Shown piece after piece: positions 1 to 6,811 of a stretch of 14,238 nucleotides of DNA. The position numbers were made by a program, and so were the translations under genes. The stretch is from Paracoccaceae bacterium (GTDB lineage Bacteria; Pseudomonadota; Alphaproteobacteria; Rhodobacterales; Rhodobacteraceae): positions 1 through 14,238 of the forward strand of contig SKWP01000232.1 of assembly GCA_007128865.1 (NCBI GenBank), given 5' to 3'. The first letter of the stretch is position 1. The number at the start of each line of letters is the position of its first letter. Under the pieces are notes generated by a model. That model had not been told where the DNA came from, searched no databases, and was given only the letters and a program-made list of their open reading frames with translations.

Positions 1-582
<582 letters not shown>

Positions 583-652
583 ACGCCCGGCCCGCACCGC
601 GCCCCTTGGCCGTTCCGCAGGGGCTCCCGCCCGTCGCGGCCGCATCACAGAT

Positions 653-725
653 GCGTCCGCTCCCGTTGGGCCAGGCTCGGACGCCGCAAAACGGCGCCCG
701 AGCCTGGCCCAACGGGAGCGGATGC
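653..725. repeat. Long near-perfect inverted repeat (hairpin, about 34-bp stem, 5-base loop)
   Basis: The arms at 656-686 and 692-722 match in reverse complement at 30 of 31 positions around the loop caaaa. A G-T wobble and two further pairs extend the stem to 653-725. The single mismatch is A against C on this strand and G against U on the opposite transcript. No T tract follows on the + strand, so it is not a textbook intrinsic terminator, although a stem this stable could still stop or protect the pckA transcript. It could also be a dispersed palindromic element. It lies about 180 bp upstream of the first operon gene. Confidence 0.85.
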
Positions 726-810
726 TGCGCCGCTGGCTGGTACCGCGGGCGGCCGGGATGCACGCATACCGGCGCGGCCCTGCAAGGGCGGCAGGGCGGC
801 AGGGCGCAGC

Positions 811-862
811 GCGCAATTGCGCCCGCATTTCTCAACCAACAATTTTTTGCTTGAGTTTTTTT
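811..862 (+). promoter_or_regulatory. Candidate operator/promoter region of the catabolic operon
   Basis: A perfect 12-base palindrome (gcgcaattgcgc, 811-822) is followed by an AT-rich dyad: ctcaa at 831-835 pairs with ttgag at 851-855, with an inner caa/ttg pair (840-842 with 847-849). T runs lie at 843-848 and 856-862. Interrupted dyads of this size with T and A at the ends suit LysR-type regulators, and a LysR gene closes this gene series. A weak -35 like TTGAGT (851-856) could pair with tagcgt (874-879) at 17-base spacing. A second reading is a low-stability terminator, since the ttgag arm is directly followed by seven T. The regulatory reading is inference. Confidence 0.4.
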
Positions 863-887
863 CAGCCAAATCCTAGCGTGTCATCCA

Positions 888-893
888 GGGAGG
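888..893 (+). promoter_or_regulatory. Ribosome binding site that sets the GTG start at 904
   Basis: GGGAGG lies ten bases before the GTG at 904. The nearer ATG at 894 is in another frame and too close, so this site supports the GTG start of the ThDP enzyme. Confidence 0.7.
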
Positions 894-903
894 ATGCCAG
901 ACC

Positions 904-2577
904 GTGACAGCCGATTCCACCCGTACCGGCGCGCATGCGCTTGTCGATGCCCTGCATGCTGCCGGGGTCAGGACCATATTCAGCCTTTCGGGCAACCAGA
1001 TCATGCCGGTCTACGACGCCGTGATCGGCCGTGACATCCGGCTGGTGCATGTGCGCCACGAGGCCGCGGCCGTCTACATGGCCGAGGCCTGGGCGCAGCT
1101 GACCGGCGAGGTCGGCGTGGCCCTGGTGACGGCCGGCGCCGGGCTTGGCAATGCGCTGGGTGCGCTGATCTCGGCGCGCGCTTCGGAAACGCCGGTTCTG
1201 CTTCTGAGCGGCGATTCGCCGCGGGCGCAGGACGGCATGGGCGCCTTTCAGGAACTCGATCAGGCGGCCATGTCGCGGCCGGTGGCAAAATGGTCGGGGC
1301 GCGCGGGTACCGCCGCGACCCTTGCCGAAGAAACCGCGCGCGCAATCGCGAAAGCCCGGCAGGGGCGACCCGGGCCTGTGCATCTGGCGCTGCCGGTCGA
1401 TGCGCTCGAGGGTCCGCTTGCCGAAAGCCCGGACGCGGGCGGGCTTGCCGCCGCCTTGGCCCCCGGGGCGCTGCCCCTTGGCGTTGCGGATGCGGCGCGC
1501 ATCGCAGCGCTGCTGGCGGGCGCGGAACGCCCGCTGGTGCTGACCGGCCCGGCGCTTTCGGCCAGCCGCAGCGGCGATGCGCCGGCGCGGCTGGCTGCGG
1601 CGCTGGATGCGCCGGTGCTGTGCATGGAAAGCCCCCGCGGTCTGCGCGACCCGTCGCTGGGCGCCCTGGCCGAGGTGACGCGGGCGGCCGATGTGGTGAT
1701 GCTGCTGGCCAAGGCGCCGGACTTCACCACCGGGTTTCTGGGCAGCGATATCGGCAGCCCGGACGCGCGTATCGTCGTGATCGATCCCGAAGCCGAAATG
1801 CTCGATCGCGCCGCCGCCCGGCTGGGAAGCCGGCTGGAACGCGCGGTGCAGGCCGATGCCGGCGCGGCGCTGGAAGCGCTTTGCGCTGCGGCGGCATCAT
1901 CCGGGGCCAAGGCCGGCCGCATCGCCTGGCGCGACCGGGTCGCCGAGGCCACCGCGCGCCGCGCACCGGGCGGCGCCGACAGCGATGGCCGGCTGCACCC
2001 GGCAACGCTTTGCGCTGCGGTCGAGGCACGGCTCAAGGCCAGCCCGGGCGCCGTGCTGATCGTCGATGGCGGGGAATTCGGCCAGTGGGGGCAGACCATG
2101 CACCACAGCGGCCCGAGGGTGATCAACGGCGTGTCTGGCGCCATCGGCGCGGCGCCGGCCTATGCCATCGCCGCCAGCATCGCTTGCCCGGATGTGCCGG
2201 TCTATGCGCTGATGGGTGACGGCACCGCGGGGTTCCTGCTGGCCGAATACGAGACGGCGGTACGCGAAAACACCCGTTTCGTCGCCGTGATCGGCAATGA
2301 CGACCTGTGGAACGCCGAACACCAGATCCAGATCCGCAGCTATGGCGCCAATCGCACCCACAGCTGCGATCTTACCCCTGCGGCGCGCTATGACCTTGCT
2401 GCAACCGCCTTTGGTGCCTTTGGCGCGCTGGTCGACGGCGGTGATGCGGAGGCGCTGCGCGTGGCCCTGCAGGAGGCCGAGGCCAGCGGCCGGCCTGCCT
2501 GTGTGAATGTGGTTATCCTGCCCGCGCCGGCCCCGGTGGCGCCCAGCGCGGAGCCCAAGGCGGAGGCTGTGCATTGA
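904..2577 (+). CDS. Thiamine diphosphate-dependent enzyme, acetolactate synthase-like, substrate unknown
   Basis: A 557-residue ThDP enzyme of the IlvB/pyruvate oxidase superfamily, cytosolic. Such enzymes decarboxylate or cleave 2-oxo acids and may ligate the product to an acceptor. The order is typical: N-terminal pyrimidine-binding domain (about 1-170) with the cofactor-activating Glu53 in RHEAAA and the block FQELDQAAMSRPVAKW (from Phe115), a central domain (about 190-320), and a C-terminal pyrophosphate domain. The Mg/ThDP motif is Gly438-Asp439-Gly440, 24 residues, then Asn465-Asp466, where most relatives have Asn-Asn. The following WNAEHQIQ block is seen in uncharacterised ThDP enzymes rather than in true acetolactate synthases, and no regulatory subunit gene follows. 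Glu53 argues against glyoxylate carboligase. Its TGA overlaps the TTG start of the iron-sulfur subunit, so it is coupled to the SDH-like complex. It probably acts on a 2-oxo acid in the same pathway, which is inference. Confidence 0.85.
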   Translation: MTADSTRTGAHALVDALHAAGVRTIFSLSGNQIMPVYDAVIGRDIRLVHVRHEAAAVYMAEAWAQLTGEVGVALVTAGAGLGNALGALISARASETPVLLLSGDSPRAQDGMGAFQELDQAAMSRPVAKWSGRAGTAATLAEETARAIAKARQGRPGPVHLALPVDALEGPLAESPDAGGLAAALAPGALPLGVADAARIAALLAGAERPLVLTGPALSASRSGDAPARLAAALDAPVLCMESPRGLRDPSLGALAEVTRAADVVMLLAKAPDFTTGFLGSDIGSPDARIVVIDPEAEMLDRAAARLGSRLERAVQADAGAALEALCAAAASSGAKAGRIAWRDRVAEATARRAPGGADSDGRLHPATLCAAVEARLKASPGAVLIVDGGEFGQWGQTMHHSGPRVINGVSGAIGAAPAYAIAASIACPDVPVYALMGDGTAGFLLAEYETAVRENTRFVAVIGNDDLWNAEHQIQIRSYGANRTHSCDLTPAARYDLAATAFGAFGALVDGGDAEALRVALQEAEASGRPACVNVVILPAPAPVAPSAEPKAEAVH

Positions 2578-3338
2578 GCGACACCGTGCAGACCCCGACT
2601 GCCGAACCCGGCGGCAGCGGCATCAAGACGCTGGAGGTGCAGATCTGGCGCGGCGGCGCCGAAGGCGCCTTCGAGACCTTCAGCGTGCCCCGGCGCGACA
2701 ACCAGACCGTGCTCGATGTGGTCACGGAAGTGCAGCGCCACCATGTGCCGGATCTGGCCTATCGCTTTGCCTGCCGGGTTGGTGTGTGTGGCTCCTGTGC
2801 GATGACGGTCAACGGCACCCCGCGCTGGACCTGCCGCACCCATGTCGGCAAGGTTGCAGGTGACGGGAAGCTTTCCATCGCCCCGCTGCGCAATCTTCCG
2901 GTGATCCGCGATCTGGTCACCGACATGGGTGAATTCTTCGACAAGTGGACCAAAGCCGGCGGCAAATTCACGGGAACCCGCAGCCGCGCCGAGCCGATGG
3001 CCGAGGTCGATCCGACCAGCCGCGCGCGCCGCAATGCCGACGCGGGGATCGAATGCATCAACTGCGCGGTCTGCTATTCGGCCTGCGATGTGGTCAGCTG
3101 GGACAAGGATTATCTGGGACCGGCGGCGCTGAACCGCGCCTGGACGCTGCTGAACGACAGCCGCCATGCAGCCCAGAACGAAACGCTTGCCGCCGCCACG
3201 GCCCATGGCGGCTGCGGATCGTGCCACACCCAGGGAAGCTGCATGCGCGCCTGCCCGGTGGGCATCAGCCCGACCCGCTCGATCGCTGGCATCAAACGCA
3301 TGAGCCTGCTGGATTTCCTGGGCATGAGGCGGTCATGA
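2574..3338 (+). CDS. Iron-sulfur subunit of a succinate dehydrogenase/fumarate reductase-like complex
   Basis: A 254-residue SdhB/FrdB-family electron carrier that should pass electrons from the flavoprotein to quinone at the inner membrane. The plant-type [2Fe-2S] ligands are Cys67, 72, 75 and 87. By comparison with SdhB, the [4Fe-4S] cluster would use Cys161, 164, 167 and 227, and the [3Fe-4S] cluster Cys171, 217 and 223. Cys214 is extra. The block CINCAVCYSACD resembles FrdB (CINC..CY.AC) more than SdhB, and Asp172 replaces the usual Pro. The chosen start is TTG at 2574, overlapping the ThDP enzyme stop as TTGA, with GGAGG at 2562-2566 seven bases before it. A GTG four codons later is possible. 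The stop overlaps the next ATG as ATGA. A long hydrophilic N-terminus of about 18 residues precedes the ferredoxin fold. All cluster ligands are intact, so the subunit should be functional. Confidence 0.93.
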   Translation: MSDTVQTPTAEPGGSGIKTLEVQIWRGGAEGAFETFSVPRRDNQTVLDVVTEVQRHHVPDLAYRFACRVGVCGSCAMTVNGTPRWTCRTHVGKVAGDGKLSIAPLRNLPVIRDLVTDMGEFFDKWTKAGGKFTGTRSRAEPMAEVDPTSRARRNADAGIECINCAVCYSACDVVSWDKDYLGPAALNRAWTLLNDSRHAAQNETLAAATAHGGCGSCHTQGSCMRACPVGISPTRSIAGIKRMSLLDFLGMRRS

Positions 3339-3673
3339 CCGAGACGCGTCTGTTCCTGCTGCAACGGATTTCGGCACTGGTGCTGGCACCGATGGTGATC
3401 CTGCATCTGGTGGTCATCCTGTATGCAACCCGGGCCGGGCTGAGCGCCGAGGCGATCCTCGCGCGGACCGGTTCCACGCCTTTGTGGCCTGTCTTCTATG
3501 CGCTGTTCGTTGTCGCCGCGGCGGTGCATGCGCCGATCGGGCTGCGCAACATCCTGCGCGAATGGACACCGCTTTCGCGCGGTGTCACCGACTGGCTGAG
3601 CCTGGGTTTTGGCGTCGTGCTGCTGGTACTGGGCCTGCGGGCGGTCTGGGCGGTATCGGGGTGGGCGGCATGA
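3335..3673 (+). CDS. SDH/FRD-like membrane anchor subunit 1
   Basis: A 112-residue membrane protein with three hydrophobic segments (about 10-32, 50-72 and 85-107), the size and layout of SdhC/SdhD/FrdC/FrdD anchors that bind quinone and often heme b. Arg11 and Ser13 match the R-x-S quinone-site pattern at the start of helix one. His24 in helix one and His65 in helix two are candidate heme ligands. It starts with ATG at 3335 inside the iron-sulfur gene stop (ATGA) and ends overlapping the next anchor the same way, which suggests coupled translation of equal amounts. Longer frames upstream in this reading frame lie over the iron-sulfur gene and are not real. Anchors diverge quickly, so the assignment rests on topology, His positions and gene order. 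Which of the two anchors corresponds to SdhC and which to SdhD is not decided. Confidence 0.82.
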   Translation: MTETRLFLLQRISALVLAPMVILHLVVILYATRAGLSAEAILARTGSTPLWPVFYALFVVAAAVHAPIGLRNILREWTPLSRGVTDWLSLGFGVVLLVLGLRAVWAVSGWAA

Positions 3674-4014
3674 GCGCGCGGCGTCACCGGTCCTATGCGG
3701 CTCATCTGGGCCACCGGCTTTCGGGGCTCGCGCTGGCCGTGTTCCTGCCGTTGCATTTCCTTGCGCTGGGGCTGGCGCTGGAGGGGGCGGATACCTTTGA
3801 CAGGTTCCTGAGCTTTGCCGAACTGCCGCTGGTCAAGGCGGCGGAATGGGGGCTCGTCGTGTTCCTGGGGTTGCATCTGTTCTTCGGCCTGCGGCTGCTG
3901 GTGGTGGAATTCCTGCCCTGGAGCAGTGACGCGGATGACCGCGCCGGGCTCATCGGCTGGGGGACGGCCGGGGCGCTGGTTCTGGGCGGCATATTCCTTT
4001 GGGGAGTGATCTGA
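3670..4014 (+). CDS. SDH/FRD-like membrane anchor subunit 2 (SdhC-type motif)
   Basis: A 114-residue membrane protein with three predicted helices (about 16-38, 55-80 and 94-113). HRLSG at residues 15-19 is the SdhC-type HRxSG signature, with Arg16 and Ser18 expected near the quinone. His29 and His69 are the candidate heme b ligands. The ATG at 3670 overlaps the preceding stop as ATGA, and the stop is three bases before the flavoprotein start. Arg-x-Ser, a His 13 residues later and a second His about 40 residues after that occur in both this protein and the preceding one, so the two anchors look like diverged copies. Together they would give a six-helix anchor. Whether it holds one or two hemes, and whether it uses ubiquinone or another quinone, cannot be told from sequence. 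Confidence 0.86.
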   Translation: MSARRHRSYAAHLGHRLSGLALAVFLPLHFLALGLALEGADTFDRFLSFAELPLVKAAEWGLVVFLGLHLFFGLRLLVVEFLPWSSDADDRAGLIGWGTAGALVLGGIFLWGVI

Positions 4015-4017
4015 GAC

Positions 4018-5757
4018 ATGCATGTCGAACACCACCAGACGGATATCCTGATCCTCGGCACCGGCGGGGCGGGGCTGTTTGCGGCGCTGCACGCCAAACA
4101 GGCCAACCCCGACCTGAATGTGACGCTTGCGGTCAAGGGTTTACTGGGCAAATGCGGCTGCACGCGCATGGTGCAGGGTGGCTACAATGTCGCGCTGGCA
4201 GCCGGCGACAGCATCGAGCGGCATTTCATGGACAGCATCGAGGGCGGCAAGTGGCTGCCCCGTCAGGATCTGGCATGGCGGCTGGTGACCGGTGCCGTCG
4301 AACGCATCCGCGAGCTTGAAAACGAGGTCGGCTGCTTCTTTGACCGCAACCCCGACGGCACGCTGCACCAGAAGGCCTTTGCCGGCCAGACCTTTGACCG
4401 GACGGTTCACAAGGGCGACCTGACCGGCATCGAGATCATCAACCGGCTGATGGAACAGGTTCTGGCGCTGGACGTGGACAAGCTGGAAGAACACCGCGCG
4501 ATCGAGCTGGTGCCGGCCGCCGATGGTTCGGGGCTTGCCGGGGTGCTGCTGATCGACATGCGCACCGGCGTCTATCGCTTCGTGCAGGCGCGTGCGGTGC
4601 TGCTGGCAACCGGCGGCGGGCCGACGATGTATCGCTACCACACCCCTTCTGGCGACAAGAGCTGTGACGGGCTGGCCATGGCGCTGCGCCTCGGGCTGGC
4701 GCTGCGCGACATGGAAATGGTGCAGTTTCACCCGACCGGGCTGCTGGGCGGGCCGGACACTCGGATGACCGGAACGGTGCTGGAGGAGGGCCTGCGCGGC
4801 GCCGGCGGCTATCTGCTGAACGGGGCGCAGGAACGCTTCATGGCCAATTACGACCCCAAGGGCGAACGTGCCACGCGCGACATCGTCAGCCGCGCCATCT
4901 ATGCCGAGATGCGCGCCGGCCGCACCACACCCATGGGCGGGATCTACATTTCCATGGGCCATCTGGGGCGCGACAAGGTGGCAAAGTCGTTCCCCGGCAT
5001 GGTCAAGCGCTGCGCCGATTGCGGCTTTGACCTTGCCGGCGGGCTGGTGGAGGTGGTGCCGACGGCCCATTACCTGATGGGCGGGGTCGAATTCGAGGTC
5101 GATTGCTCGACCGCGATTCCGGGGCTTTTCGCCGCCGGCGAGGATTGTGGCGGCGTGCATGGCGCCAACCGTCTGGGCGGCAACGGGGTGGCCAATTCCA
5201 CCGTCTTCGGCGGCATCGCAGGCGACAGCATGGCGGCCTTCATCGCAGCCGGTGCGCCGCTGCGCGACCCGGACAAGTCGGTGATCGATGCCGGCATTGC
5301 CCGGGCGGAACGCCCCTTTGCGCTGAAGCCCGGCGACCTGCACGGCCTGCGCGACCGGCTGTCGGACACCATGTGGGACGATGTCGGCATCCTGCGCGAT
5401 GCAACCGGGCTGGCGCGCGGGACCGAAAAGCTGGCGGACCATCGCGCAGAGCTGGCCGAAACCGGGCTTTCGGGCAGTTCGCGGGCGTTCAACCTGACGT
5501 GGCACGACTGGCTCAACCTCGACAGCCTGCTGACGGCGTCCGAGGTGATCACGGCCTCGGCCCAGGCCCGCGAAGACAGCCGGGGCGCCCATTTCCGCGA
5601 GGATTTCCCCGAAACCGGCAATCTGGACTCGACCCGCTACACGCGGGTCCGCGGCGACGGTGCGGGCCGGTTGACGATCGATACCGTGCCGGTCGATTTT
5701 TCCATCGTCCGGCCGGGAGAGACGATCCTGAAGGATGCGGCTACCGCCGCACAATGA
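4018..5757 (+). CDS. Flavoprotein subunit of an SDH/FRD-like complex with altered FAD and substrate motifs
   Basis: A 579-residue SdhA/FrdA-family flavoprotein, which catalyses hydride exchange between FAD and a dicarboxylate C-C bond on the cytoplasmic face. The dinucleotide fold GTGGAGL (14-20), QFHPTG (His238), Arg287 in TRDIVSR (the acid/base Arg of the family), PTAHYLMGG (His351) and HGANRLGGN (Arg385) are intact. Two positions differ. The family motif SHTxxAQGG, whose His carries covalent FAD, reads GCTRMVQGG with Cys48 at the His position. TEG, whose Thr touches a substrate carboxylate, reads EEG (Glu256-Glu257) after a short insertion (244-252). The RGEGG block is RGAGG. FAD is therefore not linked through His, and the substrate is probably not plain succinate (inference). 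It follows its anchors by three bases. A GCGCGG-rich C-terminal region of about 150 residues covers the usual capping helices. Confidence 0.9.
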   Translation: MHVEHHQTDILILGTGGAGLFAALHAKQANPDLNVTLAVKGLLGKCGCTRMVQGGYNVALAAGDSIERHFMDSIEGGKWLPRQDLAWRLVTGAVERIRELENEVGCFFDRNPDGTLHQKAFAGQTFDRTVHKGDLTGIEIINRLMEQVLALDVDKLEEHRAIELVPAADGSGLAGVLLIDMRTGVYRFVQARAVLLATGGGPTMYRYHTPSGDKSCDGLAMALRLGLALRDMEMVQFHPTGLLGGPDTRMTGTVLEEGLRGAGGYLLNGAQERFMANYDPKGERATRDIVSRAIYAEMRAGRTTPMGGIYISMGHLGRDKVAKSFPGMVKRCADCGFDLAGGLVEVVPTAHYLMGGVEFEVDCSTAIPGLFAAGEDCGGVHGANRLGGNGVANSTVFGGIAGDSMAAFIAAGAPLRDPDKSVIDAGIARAERPFALKPGDLHGLRDRLSDTMWDDVGILRDATGLARGTEKLADHRAELAETGLSGSSRAFNLTWHDWLNLDSLLTASEVITASAQAREDSRGAHFREDFPETGNLDSTRYTRVRGDGAGRLTIDTVPVDFSIVRPGETILKDAATAAQ

Positions 5758-5849
5758 CGGAGGACGGCAAGATGCGGGCAGCAATGACCCGAAGCATGCG
5801 GGAAAGCGGGGGCGGGTATCCGGCCGTCCCTGCCAGGGTGTCGGCATGA
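5754..5849 (+). CDS. Possible 31-residue coupled small ORF
   Basis: An ATG inside the flavoprotein stop (ATGA at 5754-5757) opens a frame of 31 codons whose TGA lies inside the ATG of the hydro-lyase alpha gene (ATGA at 5846-5849). It fills the 88-base gap exactly. It would encode a small basic peptide with five Met and no recognisable domain or membrane segment. It may be a translated spacer that keeps ribosomes moving into the next gene, whose own ribosome site is weak. A frame of this length is common by chance at this GC content, so the call is tentative. Confidence 0.25.
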   Translation: MTEDGKMRAAMTRSMRESGGGYPAVPARVSA

Positions 5850-6811
5850 TCGGCACCGACAGGATAGAGAAAGCCGCCTTTGACATCATGTGCAAGGCGG
5901 CCATCGACATTCCCCAGGACTACCTGACCGGGATCAAGGGGATGATCGACCTTGAAAAGGGCGATCTGTCGGCATTCGTGCTGCAGTCCATGGTCGAGAA
6001 CTGGGAAGCCGCCACCGAAGACAGGCGCCCGATGTGCGCCGACACCGGGCTGCCCCGCTACTATGTGAAGGTCGGCGACAAGGCAAAGCTGCCCGACGGC
6101 TTTGTTGCGCTGGAACGCGCCCTGCGGTCGGCCACCGCACGCGCCACCACCGATGTTCCGCTGCGCCCCAACCGGGTGCATCCGCTGTGGCGCAACGATC
6201 ACAACAACAACGTCGGCCTGAACGCGCCCGAGGTGGAATGGAGCTTCGAGCCCGAGGTCGACTGGATCGACATCACCACGGTGCACAAGGGCGGGCTGTT
6301 CGGCTCCGACTACCGGATGCTGTTTCCGGGCGACGGCATCGACGGGATCAAGCGCTTTTTCCTCGATACGCTGATCGCCTTCGGCAAGCGCGGGCTGGCC
6401 TGCCAGCCGGCGATTGTTGGCGTGGGTGTGGGCGGGTCCAAGGATACCTGCATGCAGCTTGGCAAGCAGGCCGCCTGTCTGCGCGTGGTCGGCGACCGCA
6501 ACCCCGACCCGAAGATCGCCGCGCTGGAAGATGAGCTCAAGGAGCTTGGCAACAACATCGGTATGGGGCCGATGGGGTTTGTCGGCTCGTCGATGGTGGT
6601 TGACTGCCACATCGAGGCTGGTTTCACCCATACCGGCGGCATGCCGGTTTCGGTGCATACCTTCTGCCTGAGTTCGCGTCGCGCGACAGCCCGTATCCAT
6701 GCCGACGGATCGATCGAATACCGCACCGATCCGCGCTGGTTCACCCCATACATGCGAAGGGAGACGATCGGATGGGAAACCCCGGCCGAGACCTCAAGCG
6801 CGTCCGCCTGA
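5846..6811 (+). CDS. Class I fumarase/tartrate dehydratase-type hydro-lyase, alpha subunit
   Basis: A 321-residue protein matching the N-terminal (alpha, TtdA-like) half of two-subunit class I fumarases, which use an oxygen-sensitive [4Fe-4S] cluster to add water to, or remove it from, dicarboxylates such as fumarate, mesaconate and tartrate. Expected cluster ligands are Cys64 (MCADTGLPR), Cys186 (ACQPAIVGVGVGG) and Cys274 (TFCLSSRRATARI). The conserved HPLWRNDHNNNVGLNAP block starts at His112. The ATG at 5846 is preferred because the homologous region starts there and longer upstream frames run into the flavoprotein gene. Its ribosome site, AGGGTG at 5835-5840, is weak and only five bases away, which suggests coupled translation. 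It overlaps the beta gene by 40 bases. Fumarase, mesaconase and tartrate dehydratase cannot be told apart by eye. The neighbouring dehydrogenase suggests it hydrates that enzyme's alkene product. Confidence 0.9.
   Translation: MIGTDRIEKAAFDIMCKAAIDIPQDYLTGIKGMIDLEKGDLSAFVLQSMVENWEAATEDRRPMCADTGLPRYYVKVGDKAKLPDGFVALERALRSATARATTDVPLRPNRVHPLWRNDHNNNVGLNAPEVEWSFEPEVDWIDITTVHKGGLFGSDYRMLFPGDGIDGIKRFFLDTLIAFGKRGLACQPAIVGVGVGGSKDTCMQLGKQAACLRVVGDRNPDPKIAALEDELKELGNNIGMGPMGFVGSSMVVDCHIEAGFTHTGGMPVSVHTFCLSSRRATARIHADGSIEYRTDPRWFTPYMRRETIGWETPAETSSASA

Larger units (their letters stand above)
583..903. other. Non-coding interval with stacked dyads between pckA and the operon
   Basis: I see no convincing gene in these 321 bases. 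From left to right it holds: a 6-bp stem (601-606 with 619-624) with a 12-base loop just after pckA, possibly part of transcript termination; the very long inverted repeat 653-725; nearly three copies of an 8-base unit ggcggcag at 787-809; a perfect palindrome gcgcaattgcgc at 811-822; an AT-rich dyad with two T runs at 831-862; and the ribosome binding site of the next gene at 888-893. Open frames here on either strand lack a plausible start or protein character. Confidence 0.7.

Noticed and set aside
653..725. Insertion sequence terminal repeat
   Set aside because: The arms are separated by only five bases with no transposase gene or target duplication, so it is a hairpin rather than the ends of an element.
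904..2577. Sulfoacetaldehyde acetyltransferase (Xsc) as the identity of the ThDP enzyme
   Set aside because: The N-terminal and GFQE-type blocks do not follow the Xsc pattern, and no phosphate acetyltransferase gene is nearby. The protein reads as a generic IlvB-like enzyme.
2574..5757. The housekeeping succinate dehydrogenase of the TCA cycle
   Set aside because: The gene order here (iron-sulfur, anchor, anchor, flavoprotein), the missing FAD-linking His, the altered TEG motif and the catabolic and transport neighbours all differ from the usual alphaproteobacterial sdhCDAB.
4141..5910. Long open frame of 589 codons on the minus strand opposite the flavoprotein gene
   Set aside because: It mirrors a GC-rich gene with strong third-position bias. 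The translation is low-complexity, rich in His, Gln, Arg and Ala, with no family motif, while the + strand has clear SdhA-type motifs.
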